From assembly GCA_003290165.1 (NCBI GenBank), contig QNQO01000592.1, forward strand, positions 248,001 through 312,000: a DNA stretch of 64,000 bases, in the 5' to 3' direction. The DNA comes from Berberis thunbergii. Its lineage: Eukaryota; Streptophyta; Magnoliopsida; Ranunculales; Berberidaceae. Both the position numbers and the translations under genes were made by a program. Below the pieces are notes generated by a model that searched no databases, was not told the DNA's origin, and worked only from the letters and a program-made list of their open reading frames with translations. Shown here piece after piece: positions 12,280 through 25,700 of this stretch (within the stretch, counting starts at the first letter, position 1; each line of letters begins with the position of its first letter).

Positions 12280-15200
12280 ATGCGATCTTTAAAGTTTGAA
12301 CTAGGGACTATTATGAAAGATGCGGATTACTGGTATGATGCAGTGAAAACTAGGCTCCGTAAGAGGAAACCGGCTGCGGAAACTGATGATAGGGCTCGTA
12401 AAAGAAGGCGAAGCGGAAGGTTGGAAATGGAAGAGGTTGCTAATCAAGATGTCATGCCGGATGAAGATTATCTGAACTTTTTGAGTTGCATTGGTTCGAA
12501 TGCCGAGGAAGAAAATGTGGAAGTAGATGATAAAGAAGAAGAGGAGGAGGATGACAATGATGATGATCCTGATTATAGGATTTTTTTAAAGAATTTGAGG
12601 GCAAATGAGGGAGCTTATATATTTGAAATGAAGAAGAGGGGAAGGGAGATTCGCATAAATTATGAAGAAGAAGACGAATATCCGGAAAATGTAAGAATGG
12701 ATGAGTATCCAGCAAATGTTAGAACTGAAGATGATGAAGAAGAAGAAGAAGAAGAAGAAGATGAAGAAGAAGAAGAAGAAGAAGAAGAAGATGAAGAAGA
12801 AGATGAAGATGAAGATGAAGATGATTCACTAACTCCAGATGATGATATTGGGGATAGAGGAAAAAAGAGGAGATTGGAAGGTAATGAGAATGAAAGGAGA
12901 AAGTGGAACAAATCGAATCAGAAAACTTCAAATCAAACGAAAATTCGGCCGTTCCTTGAGTATTGTAAACCTAGTGATGTGGCTCGAGCAGACACTAGTT
13001 ACCTTGAGTTTTTGAGCCATCTTCATGTGAAAGGAGATGCATTAGTTTTTGAACATGAAGAAGTTTATCTGAGATATGAAGATGAAGAATCAGAGGAGGA
13101 CCAAGGAACCCAATGTCGCACTAAAGTGAATTCTCCACCGCACACTACTCTTAAAGAAGTTTTTGTGAGTATATTTGATTTTGTTGCAGTCATTTTGGTT
13201 TAGTAGCGAAGTAAGTTCTACTTTGCTTGATTTTGTGTCTGTGCATTTTTAATTTGCTGTACTTTTTGCATATCTTAAGACGAGTGAAGAAGATGACAAT
13301 GATGACGATGACTACGACGACGACGACGATGATGATTCTGTACAAAGTCTTGGTGGTTTTGATCTAGAATCTGAATATGGGAAAAAGCTTATAAAAGAGC
13401 TTCGAGGGCCCTTCAAGTGGAAAGAATATGAAGATCTGTTAAAAGCTGCAAAGATGAATAAAGAGATGGTACGAGACCGGGAATTGCGTACAGGTTGGAA
13501 GACATATTCAACAGGCAAAGAAAGAGTTTCTTATCTTGAACATCACCCTGGTAAGTGTGATATGTGAAATAATCATTTTAGTTATCAAACACCTGTTTTC
13601 ATATGTCGATATTTTCAATTCCAATTCTAATTTTCCGTTTGCTTATGTAAATATCATTATACAATCCCTATTTATTTAAATTTGTGTCCAATTGTATACA
13701 ATCCCATTAAAAAGCTGAAGAAATAATTGATGAATAAGTGAAGTTACTGTTCTAGGCATTTATTTTGGTGGCTATAATGAAGATAAGTGGGAGAATGTGA
13801 TTGTGAGAAAATGAATTTGTGTAGTAGCGGACTGAGTTAGGGGAAATTATTTTATAATTTGGAGAGAGACGTAGTGCTCTTTTAAAGGGAAAATTGTTCA
13901 ATCACGCACTTCAGATTTCCAAGATTCAAGGAGACTGTCAGGTGACAACATGGCCAGACTCTGGGGAGTGAAATTGAAAGTCAGGAAGAGAAAAGCGTTG
14001 GAGAAGCTTGAATTATTTTGTTTTAGGGAGAGTGGAGACATATTGGATCAAGGAAGCTATGAAAACAAGATCAGTTTTACGCCCAACTGGTGGTAACAGT
14101 TTGGGTTCCTGGTCAAAATTCATTGTTTGGTTAGTTTCAGTGGGAGCATAATATTAAAGGGATTATGGATAGGCTATGGGACTTGATAATGAGCCCATGA
14201 AGAGCAGATCCTTCAATGCACCTGCTTGCTAGGAATGGGGCCAGTGTCCTCAAACCATGTATGAAGCGCTTTTTGTTTTCTTGTTTGTTTGTGTGTGTTT
14301 TGCTGCTTTTTCTTAGGGTTGTGAATCTAACTGCTTTTTCGTTAGGTTTACCTATTGTCTAAGCTCAATTATAAGGGACCAGACTTTGTTAAAATCATTT
14401 TCATGTTACTGGTTTTATTACACGGTTGCTTTATTGTCTATTCAAATGATTTCTTGTTCGAGTTCATTATCCGAGAGTTTTAATTGTTTTGTAGATCTTG
14501 GGAGGATGGTTGACCAGGCCATAGCCAAAAATGATAAAAGGAGAGCCTTGAACCTACTGCGTTGCTTATTCTACTATCTGAAGGTAAAATGCCTTCACGT
14601 GTAGGTTTTATGTCATTTTTCTGTTCTATCTGCAATACATTTCAAGTCCTGTTGGGATCATCAGTGTGCTGATTACTGTTATTAGTATACTATTTGTTGG
14701 ATGTCTCGTTTACATAAATAAAGAAGGGATTTAAAATTCTTTATTTAGGGTTTAGGGTTAGGGCTTAGATGCAAGAAAATATACAATCTATAGCTCTATT
14801 TCAATAGAAGGCCTAATGCTGGAGCTTGGCACATAGAAACTAAGACCCTGGGAACAAAAACGCCAATCCAACTATCCGTGGCCTTTTTGTTTATCTTTTT
14901 CCCACAAGTTTACTGGAAGAAACCCGTGTAACTGTTCAAGAAACTGATACTTGTCCATCTTCAATCTACTTCATGATGACTATTGAAACATGTTTAAGAA
15001 GAGAACTATCACCTTGAAACATTTCTGCTTGACAGTGCGAAATGTTCAAGTAGGGAACTATCTGATTGTTCCATTTAACAATACCGTTGGAAAATGTTTA
15101 AGAGAACCATCAACTTTCACATTTAAACTTGAAAGTGTTCTGCTAACATGACAAATGATAAATAGTGTTTTAGAATGTTTTATAAGCAAAACAGAAGCCT

Positions 15201-15415
15201 TGGGCTTAGTATCAAACCCTGAGCTCCTAACTTTGTCTTGGATCATAATTAGATCATATATTATATTTCATATTTCTTTTTCTTCATATTTTTTTTATTA
15301 ATCATGTTTACTAATACATGTGCAGCATCTGTCTCATGACGCTGCATTTGTACCATGGAAGGATTCTAGAATACTTGGAATGATCCGGAGCCATTCTATT
15401 TCGAAGACCATTTGA
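12280..15415 (+). CDS. acidic plant protein of unknown function, 4 exons
   Basis: Predicted exons are 12280-13164, 13280-13550, 14495-14583 and 15326-15415; all junctions are GT-AG and the phases join, giving 444 residues ending in SHSISKTI. I do not recognise a named family. The N-terminus (MRSLKFELGTIMKDADYWYD) is followed by a basic KRRR-type cluster that could be a nuclear signal. Two or three related segments, PDEDYLNFLSCIG, DPDYRIFLKNLRANEGAYIFE and DTSYLEFLSHLHVKGDALVFE, suggest an internal repeat of about 20 residues. Residues of about 148-190 are almost all Glu/Asp, encoded by GAA/GAT triplets, and a second Asp tract opens exon 2. The C-terminal half (YEDLLKAAKMNKEMVRDREL, LGRMVDQAIAKNDKRRALNL) looks helical and ordered. 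The gene is convergent with NdhM. A nuclear role is inferred from composition only. Confidence 0.7.
12724..12822 (+). repeat. coding GAA/GAT microsatellite (poly-acidic tract)
   Basis: A run of GAA and GAT codons encodes about 33 consecutive acidic residues in exon 1 of the acidic-protein gene. On the other strand it gives poly-Ser open frames that are artefacts. Length variation between individuals would be expected. Confidence 0.9.
14744..14766 (+). repeat. short interstitial telomere-like repeat in intron
   Basis: TTTAGGGTTTAGGGTTAGGG lies in the third intron of the acidic-protein gene: about three units of the plant telomere repeat. Such telo-box motifs are common in plant introns and promoters and need not mean a former chromosome end. 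Confidence 0.7.
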
Positions 15416-16276
15416 AGCTCGAGTAGGTGGTCCTAGTCTGGACTTGTTAATTTAGTACTCCCATGTTAGCTAGTCTGTTTTCTGGAAATTATCAAATTAT
15501 ATATGAATGATGATCGGGTGTACAAGACAGAACGAAACATTGTGCCTTTTGCTTTTTGGTTTTTTTTTTTTTGCAAGTATCAAGTCTCCATGTAACAAGA
15601 CAGATTTTTAGTTGGTAAATGTATATTGTGGTTTTCTAGCATTAATTGTTGGTCACCAAGGTTTTATGATATTCCTGCCATGGCAAGAGAGCTTTGAGGT
15701 AATCAATGATGGTTGAACTCGTGTATTTCCACAGTGGAGTAATATGATTCTACATGAAAGACAAATGCTGTCAGTTGACAGTAGTTAGAAGTCTGATGAA
15801 ACCCTGGTTATGGCATTGGAGGAACCACACCTGGTACCAGTTAGAATACTAGATTGATCTGGTTTTATATCAATTCTTTATTGTCAAAGTGAAACAAATC
15901 TGTACTACAAACGAATAAATTGGCGTGGGATTATGAGAAATAGTGATAATGTTGTTGATTTATGACCAACTCGAACGGTATTGAGTCAAAGACTTCAAAG
16001 TATTTGATTCCCTTGTAATACACATGTTAATTACATGAAAGGATTTGCAATTGCCTAGTTTAGTTTGAATAGGAGAACAGGAATAACTAGGAGAACAGGA
16101 ATAACTACTGACAAAAAAAAGGCATTTGTGCCATTGTAGCACCCTTCAATCTTCATTGATGGAGTGTTTCCAAGTGAAGCTGAGTGACGCAGTAGCGCTA
16201 ATTTGTATTTCTAGTGCTCAATATGCTCCCCGAGCTGCAATTGGATGTCAACATGTTTCTTGTTCATTTTCTTGTC
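15416..16276. other. convergent intergenic region (two 3' ends)
   Basis: Holds the 3' UTRs of the acidic-protein gene and NdhM. A pair of adjacent GGAGAACAGGAATAACTA units lies near 16070-16107. No coding sequence or RNA gene was recognised. Confidence 0.5.
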
Positions 16277-16995
16277 TTATGATAGGCGAAGTTCTCCATC
16301 TGGGTTATTGTTGTTAAAAATGATCCGTGGCTTCCCCATGCTGAAATTGAGGACTCTGGCATTCATGTTGTACCTAATCTCCCCATCATACAATAGCTTC
16401 CGAATGTAATGTTCAATGTCTGAACCAATCAGACGCAGCGTGTATTCTGTCAGCGGAGCACCCTGATGACAGAAACAAAACTTTACTTAAATTTTCATTC
16501 AACAGTGCATGTGCTATGTAAACTCTAATGATTGTAAGTAGAAAACTGAATTACCTCATAGTGATCAATGAGCTCTTGAAAATAAGTGTAAACTTTGTTG
16601 CAGGTGTCTGTAGTCCACAAGAACTCATTGGTAGGGTCTAGGATAAGAGTTAACTTATCCATCTGTGTCTGATCAAAAGCATTTGTGACCGGATCGATAT
16701 AAGCGGCATAGATCCTGACATGGCGCGTAGTACTACTAAGCCACTGTCCACCATACTCCCGACTCATGTTCTTGCTCCTTGCCATTACCTGTGGTTCTTG
16801 TGTTTTTGGTGGTGCTTTTGTTTGCTCTGGCTCTACCTTCACTTGTTGCTCTTCTTGCAGGTTCACTTTTTGTTCTTGTTGTACATCAGTTTGTTGAGCT
16901 GATATGAAAAATGGTTGTTGTCTCTTTCCATTTGCTCCTCTATTTCCTCCAGCCCAACTCAACATGGAGAAACTCGTTGAAGCCATGGATGCCAT
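16277..16995 (-). CDS. ndhM: NAD(P)H-quinone oxidoreductase subunit M, chloroplastic
   Basis: Two exons on the minus strand, 16995-16555 and 16462-16277, joined in phase 0 with GT-AG borders, give 208 residues. NdhM is a nuclear-encoded subunit of the stromal arm (subcomplex A) of the chloroplast NDH complex, which feeds cyclic electron flow around photosystem I. The start MASMASTSFSMLSWAGG begins a Ser/Gly-rich leader suited to a transit peptide, followed by a Gln/Glu/Lys-rich linker. The conserved core is evident: KNMSREYGGQWLS, TRHVRIYAAYIDP, NAFDQTQMDKLTLILDPTNE, VYTYFQELIDHYE, YTLRLIGSDIEHYIRKLLYD, GEIR, LNFSMGKPRI. Length is close to the Arabidopsis protein (about 217). The frame is open upstream of 16995 to 17142, but the Met at 16995 gives the expected plastid leader. 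The gene looks intact. Confidence 0.95.
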
Positions 16996-17539
16996 TGTGG
17001 TCAGTTTTTGGTGTTTGGCGCTGTTGTGTTGAGCATTGTTTATGGAGTTTTGTATTTTTTTGGGAGTTTTTTGAGAACCAAACAATATTATTCCATTTTC
17101 ATTGGATAAGGTTTCTTGCAGTTTGGCCTTTAAGAGGTGCATTTAAATGTATGGTAAGGAGAACAGAAAATTGTTATCCACAAGTCTGAAAAGTCTCAAG
17201 AAAATGATAGGCTTGTTTTCTAGGAGAGCTCTCCACTGTTTGATGCATCTTGATCAATACATTTTTCTTCATCGAACTTAATATGAAATTTGGATGTCTA
17301 AACGTTTGTGATATATGTACATGTTTAAATTTTAGGAATTTAGTCTTGAGATGTTGAATATGAGATAATGATGATAATAAAGATAGAGCAGGAGAGGTCA
17401 TTTTTCTTAGACGTGTTTGTCCGCTGCCTAGCCCTTCGCAACCCCTTTCATCATAGTTTCCTTGCTTCTTTTTCGTATTTCTCTTTCTCTTGATCTTCGA
17501 ATAACTGATGTCAAAAGTTTCAGTATAATCTAGACATAG
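16996..17539. other. NdhM 5' flank
   Basis: Intergenic DNA upstream of NdhM that should hold its promoter and leader. No clear TATA element was picked out. The long minus-strand frame at 17174-17776 overlaps the OPR pseudogene in antisense and is not credible as a gene. Confidence 0.4.
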
Positions 17540-18605
<1,066 letters not shown>

Positions 18606-19730
18606 GTTCTTAGACTTTAGGTCCAATTTACATGGATCTTGTTGCTTAAATCCAAAACGTTAAAATGTTGTAATAATACTAGTATACCGATTTCTTAAAA
18701 TGATTGCTCACTCAGGTTCCAACTTGAGCACATCCAATCCAAGGGAGGAAACATTTACAGATTGCTGGTTGAAGATGTATACAGTGGATAAGAACAAGCA
18801 ATTAATTCTACAAAATCTGATGTTTCATTTGGTCCAACATCTAGCTTGGTTCTGCTGTTAAGTTGATTGTCTTGTCATCTTGACTGCGTGTGCTAGATGA
18901 GACGTTACATACATATTTTATTTGTCAGAGAAAATGTCAAAATTTCTGCTTCCTTGTATCTGTTTTGCATTCTGTTTGATCAATCATACAACGTGAACTG
19001 TACCTTAATCAATCAACTCAAACTTGATCAACCAGATTTGCAACTGATTGTTTACCATGGCAAAATGTACAATTCTAGTTCTGAGTTTCCCAGAGGCCCA
19101 AAATCTGGATTGGTCGTTATATTCCCTTACTACCGAAGATCAAGAGTAGCACACTGCACAGAAAGTGTAGCACTGGACATAAAGCGGGAACGTGCCTGAT
19201 AAATTGTGGAATGATGAAACACAATAAAAGGAAATGAGTAGCAAACAAAAGGGTCAGTATAGCTGCAGCTATGGGTTGCAATTAAGCTCAGTAAATATTT
19301 ATGCATAATCAGGGGAAGAATGAGGAAAAAAAGATTGCTTAATATCATCTTTCCAATGTATCGAGGGGGGTCGTTTACCCTTCTTGTATAATCCGTACAC
19401 ATGTACATTACAATCACAACTGCTTTACTATAATACATGGGTTAAATATAATTGTGTCCATATACATGTATATTGCAACAAGACAAAGACGCACTGACTG
19501 GAACCATTCTGCATTGAGAGAATCAAATAACTTGCATGGGTCACAACACATTGAGAAGAAGATTTTTGCTGTTTTGCACGAGAACGTCTCAGAGGAGTAA
19601 AGCCATCAGGAGTACACATCAGTGTCACCTCTGTTGACTATTTCCCCAAAAGATGTTCTATCAAAAAGAGTAAAATCTTTCTCCATGTGATTTCTTCTGA
19701 AAAAGCTCGCGTAGTGGCAGAAAGGATCCA
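18606..19730. other. intergenic and 3' UTR of the SOP1-like gene
   Basis: No coding match was recognised. The right part should be the 3' UTR of the minus-strand gene ending at 19731. Confidence 0.5.
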
Positions 19731-22700
19731 TCAACTTGAAATCCTATTCATAAGATGCAGTGGTTTCATGAGTTCCTCCAATTCATTTGATTGTACATCT
19801 GAGAGTTCACTGTCATCAAACTTGGTAACTGGATCATCTGTATGCTCAACTTCAGCATCACCAACATCAAGGCTAATGTAGTTGGTAAATCTTCCTTCGT
19901 GAGAAAAAATGTCTTCGTTCTGCTCGTCACTGTGTTTGTTGGAAGAAATTAATCCCGTCTGACAGCTATCAATAAGCCTAGAACCAAAGTAACGGCCTGC
20001 TACACTTTTTAGATCTTTTGACCGCTTTCGTTTCCTGGACCTATTTTGGTTTTTTGGGTGGTGAAGCTTGCACATGGGTCTTTGAGGGCATTCTCCTGTG
20101 GATTGAAATTGAGGGCACACATAGGTGTGTTTCTTACAACACTGCAAGACAAAAGAAAGTAACAATTCAAGTTTTTCTTTCTCAGAGGTGTTTGTAGCTC
20201 TTTTTAAGAGGGTCGTGATGGAAATAATAGATCTAGAGAGGTCACAAATTCATCAGAGACAACCACCAAATAAAGTTTCCAAAGTTGTTGCAATTTTGAA
20301 TAAAAACTCTATGGATAGCATCACAATCAACATTTGAAAACATCAAACAACTCAATCAGGTGTGCATAAATCACACGCAATCAACTATGATGAAGGGCAA
20401 AGGAAGAGGACTTGATCCCTTGGTTATACTAGTAAAGCAAACAAGCAACCAACCAAAACTCGGTTCTCAAAGTTATTAAAAAAATAAAAAAAACCGAGGG
20501 ATACCTCGTTACCATCAGCACAATACCCTCTGAGGAAACCTTCACAAACAGGGGCATTTGGGTTCACATTCACATGCCTGTATGGACATTTCTCCTTGGT
20601 ACATAATCCTGCCAAAGGAAGTGTTAGAATTGCAGTCCAATTTGTTGGGTTTTAGGGAAAGTGAGCCAGACCCACCTTGCAAGAAATAAGAGCAATCCTC
20701 CATCCTTTCAGGAATGACCTGCACCAAAAAGTTATACATGGCTTGATCTATAACAAGATAAAATTTCAATGTCATATGAGCTATATGAAAAACTTTACCA
20801 CACCTTGTGAGTCAATGTGCAATTAGTATTGGAGCATGAACCTTTAAGAAACTTTGTGCAGACTGCTATTTTATCTGGGTCATGAATATATGGACATTTT
20901 CCACTACTCTTATTGCATTTCCCAAATCTTGTAAAAAATTGGCAGTATTGTTGTTTCTTGGCCATCCTTAGTCTCGCTGTATGCAAGCTCCACCGTACTT
21001 TCTCACTTGCCAATATGCGCACAAGTTTCTTTGGATCTCGTACAAGCTGATTACCATTCCCAATTCTAATATATCTGTTTAAAGATTCAGATCGAAAAAA
21101 AAAACATTAGAAAATATTTAAGTTTCTTTTGACACCACCTACAACTCAATACTACCCCAAATGTAGATTAGTCAAAGTTACTAGCAGGAGGCTTAAATTT
21201 TTCTTCAAACACTGAAACTTTTAGGATGGGTAGCAAGGTATGGTTGAGGTTTTTTTGTTTTTTTTTTTGTGTGGGGGTACCGGAAATCATCATGAAGAGC
21301 ACTGAAGAATTCAAGACGAGAACGTGATTTAGATGCGATCGATCTCCTCCTCTGTTTTCTCTTTTATGTTGCAATCAATCTCCTCCGTTGCTTTCTCTCT
21401 TCTCCTCTGGATCGATTTGCGAGTTAGGTTTTCCTTTTTTATACCGGTGTTCTAAAAAACGCTAAGCGGGAGCCTAGGCGGTTATTTATTGTAATTTATC
21501 AAAGTTAAACATAATAACATATAAATTACATCCAATTCAATGTCAAGATACATATGTAAAATATATAAAGTCTTAATTTTTTTAATGTTTTTTAGAATTG
21601 GAAATAAAAAATAAAATAAAATTCAAAAACCCGCCCAGCCGCCTAGCGCCTAAACCCCACCTAGACCTTTTTTTAGAACACTGTTTTATATAGCAATAAA
21701 TCGGCGTGTAGATGGGTCCAATTTCTCGCCATGAATGCCGTATTGGAAAGGGGGCAACATCAATGGTTGTCTCTCTTGCTCTAACACCAAGAAATTCACC
21801 ACCATCCAAAGAAAGTTATGTCCTTTCTAGATACCTCTATATAATATAAGGAGTCAATAAAGACAGTTTGGGTAAATATTTGCTTGGGTGCTATCTATTA
21901 TTTGCTTTTATGTCATCGAAGTCATTTGGAACCCTTGATGCATGCTAACCTCCTCAAATATTATCTTTGGATTGGACCTCCATACTTAACAAAAAAAAGG
22001 GTCCAACTAACCTCAAGAAATGATATTCATGCTCATTTTCTCGAGTAGTTGGCCATTATCATTCACTGCCCATTAAACACTAATGAAAAATACTATATTA
22101 ACCAGATCGTTGTCTGGTGAGGCAAAATAATATATTCTAAAATGGAGGCTAGTGTCTATCCATTCCTTCCTAAAAGGTAGAAAGTAGTCACATCCCACTT
22201 ATGAGTTGGTGGGAAGTGTCTGCCGCTGAATAGTAAAAAACCTCAAGGTGGTGTCGAAGTTTTGAAGGTTGTATGAAAGGGACTTTGTATAATTGTCGCA
22301 AGGTTATCAGAATTCAAGGAAGCCCAATTTGATAACATTACTGTTGCAATGGCCATTGGGTTTTCCTCTAAATCTGGAGGGATTTTGTATAGCGGTCATC
22401 TTTTTTGCCTCAATTTTGATCGACCTTTCTTTCCTATTTGTGTTTCTTCAGTAGACCATCTATCCATTTCTTTTTGTGTTTAGATTTTTAAGTACAATTC
22501 ATAAATTATTTAAAGTTATTCTGATGCAGAAACAGTATCAAGAAATTTTGGATAAGCATTCCAAGCTCGATATAGTACTTGTCATGCATTCAAAATAAGT
22601 GAAGTACATACTCATCATTGCCTATCAGCAATCTCTTTGGGATAAAAGATCTTTTGGAGTCCTTTCCTGACTGAGTATCAACTGCAGAAGACGAGTTCTC

Positions 22701-25700
22701 ATCTAGAAAGCAACCAGAAAACCATGAGAATGATAACACGATAATAAATGAACAAATAACGCAGATAACAAGTCGAATTACAGGTTGAGTTGAAATCTGA
22801 ACGGCTATATCACTAAACCACATCTGAAAAACGACAGAATCAGACCACCAACTGGGTATATTGCATGTAATTGTATTTGAGATTATATCGCTGATCCAGA
22901 AGAAATGCAGAACTCTTGCTCAAACCATGCATAGTTGTACATTATCACATACAACAAATCACTTTATGGTTCTAATGTTAAAATCTCAGATTAGCAAGTA
23001 CTTCATATTGGTTACATAGGAAGAAAGGACAATCCGTAGGGTCAAAATATCTGACATTTTTAAAAAAATATTAAAAGTCAATCTGTTTTTTTAAGGATAT
23101 GGGTTAAATATCCAACATTTCAATATATACACAGATATTTCACAAAGAATGTTATAAGGCAACAATCACCTAATTTGCCACTATATCCTCACAATTTCTG
23201 ACATCAGAACTTACCCATAATTGTTTACCGGAAAAAAATTTCCCTAATTTCTTCAGTTTATCAACGCATAGACATCTGATATATCCATATTATATCTTTC
23301 CATTTTTCCAATGACCGATATATCTGTCCGATAACAATATTTTTGAACCGTGCCTCCCTTTAGGTGTAAGAAAGTACACTTTAGTGCCAAAGGGGAAAGT
23401 TACCATACCTTGAGGTTTGGACAAGCGACACCCAATACAAAACAATGCCAACGCTAGCATGTTTTTCAAAAGGTAAAATATTTTTTGTGAACTTTGCTAA
23501 AATTGTACAGGGTGGTCCATAAAAGAATGAAGGCCTCATAATTAACAAGTCCACCTGGCATACATAGAGTGCATCAAAGAACATCTCTTTAAATATCGGA
23601 TGACGAGACACCTGCTCCCATAAAGTCACCAAATCTCTAACACGACTGCATCCGAATTCATCGTCTTATTGCAAAAAACCTGTTGTTGCATCGATTCCAC
23701 ATTATCCAACAAAATATAAAATAGAGCAACTTTCCTTTTTTTGAGATTTGACTTGGCATTCTCAAAAATCTTAGGAAAGCCAACAATGCCCACTCAAGTC
23801 CATACATCTTATTGACCCAGCTGCAGTGAAGGAGAATATGACCCGTTGTCTAAAGCTCTAAACCACAATGAAAACAGGCCACATCTAAATCCAGAAATTT
23901 TCATAACATAATTCACTTCCAATTCCGTTCCTCCATGCCAATTGCTACTATGTGGGGAGTCTGTTCCAAACATCAAGAAAGAGATCCTCATCAGGAATTC
24001 TTTCCTCCAGACCAATTTCACCAAAAAGTTTCCAAAGTGAGTAAGAATAAGAAAAGCATTAACCAAAACCTTGACAGAATGAGCTAATAGAACAGCCTCC
24101 CTCCCTATCATTTTTCCATCTCCACTTATCACTTTCCTACCAATATGACACCAGAGAGGAGAACTCATTCACCTTTCACGTCCCCGTCACTGCAAGTGAA
24201 GAACACATGAATTACCTTTTTCAATAGAATGCCAAGAATTGCATTCAAAACACAGACCTTGCAAGTGAGAAGCACAGAAAGCTGTCAAAAGAGGAGCAGA
24301 ACCAAATGGGTGCTCGGAAAATTAAGAACAAGTACAAGAGGAAAGGGAGAAAAACAACACAGATGCGAGAGCTACAAATTAGGAAGGCATTAGCTGACCC
24401 CATTGGAAATGTTGGTCCTGCCCTGAATCTTGCTTACAGATCCCCATGTGACTGCTCAAGGCCAAAACAAAATTTTGACTTCCAAAAAAGATGGAGGCTG
24501 TTTTTTTTTTTTTTTTTTCTCGAATGTGCACTTCCAAATCCCACCAGTGTTGCTACAAAAAACACGGCTCCATAGCCATTTTCCTCTTGCCAAGAAGGAA
24601 CTGACAATAAACCATTGATGAATCCGTTCTTCCAAAGTCACATCCACAGGAAGTGGCCATCCATCTCCACACCTAGGCAGACCAAAGATCGAGAGAGAGG
24701 GGGCAGGACAGCAGAATATGCAAGGACTCTTGATGAATCTCGCAAAGGTTGCACTAGTTAGGAAGGAGGGAAAAAAGGCCTCTTCTAGCACTATTGTCAA
24801 TTGTAAGAGTTTGACCATGCGCAAATGACCACATTAAAAAATTCAGATGAGAAGGGGTCGGCCTCATCCAAAGAGCTTTTGTGCATCAACTGAAATTAGA
24901 ATTTGGAGAGTGGGAATGACTGAATCTGAAGACAAAACTTGAAAATAGGAACTAACAGGGAATTTTTTAGCTTTATTCCACATCCAAGATACCTTTTCTC
25001 TCCACAAAATTATAGTCAGAAAGCAACTGAAGCAGGTCTGCATTTCGGGACACTTCCCCAGACGTTCAATGCTCTTCTAGAAACTGTAGCCCAAGCAGTT
25101 TGGGTGCCAACATCAGATATCACCATGAAACTATTCATCATGCCTTGCGAACGAGATGAAACAGAGTTAACATCCTCAGTCCTTCTTTAATACCCTTCCA
25201 TTCAACCATCTGTTTGTCCAAAAATGGAACCAGAAGAACCGATTGTCACCATCTACAACTCCCCGACACCAACCTTTTCTTGTCACATGAAAGAGCATAA
25301 ACTTTAGAGATTAGTAAATAGCTTATTGTCTAAGAAACCGTATTGGGAAAGTAACCCCCCCCCCCCCAATCCAAGGATCCTGTCAAACCATAAATTTATC
25401 ACCCTTTCCCAAAGATACCTCCGTCCTCCCTATTTTACCTATATTTTACTTGTAAACCATAACTGCAAATTTTACTTATGAAGTCACATGGGTGCCTCTT
25501 TAGTGACCAAGAGTGCAGAACCCCACTTGAATCATAATCTTACACAGAGAGCACAAAGTAGTCTATTTTGATCTCATCTGCCTAGTTTTCTTCTATCATC
25601 AATTCTCCACAAGGATTTAAAAAAAAAAACTTTGCTAACCAAACTGAACCACCATTGGCGCTAATCATAAACAATACAACATTGAGATACCAAAGTCCCT

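Noticed and set aside
12660..12911. Poly-serine open frames opposite the acidic tract
   Set aside because: They are the reverse reading of the GAA/GAT microsatellite in the acidic-protein gene.
14744..14766. Former telomere or chromosome fusion point
   Set aside because: Only about three units inside an intron; telo-box motifs of this size are common in plants.
24306..24824. Open frames on both strands around the poly-T run
   Set aside because: They lie inside LINE remnants within an intron of the SOP1-like gene.
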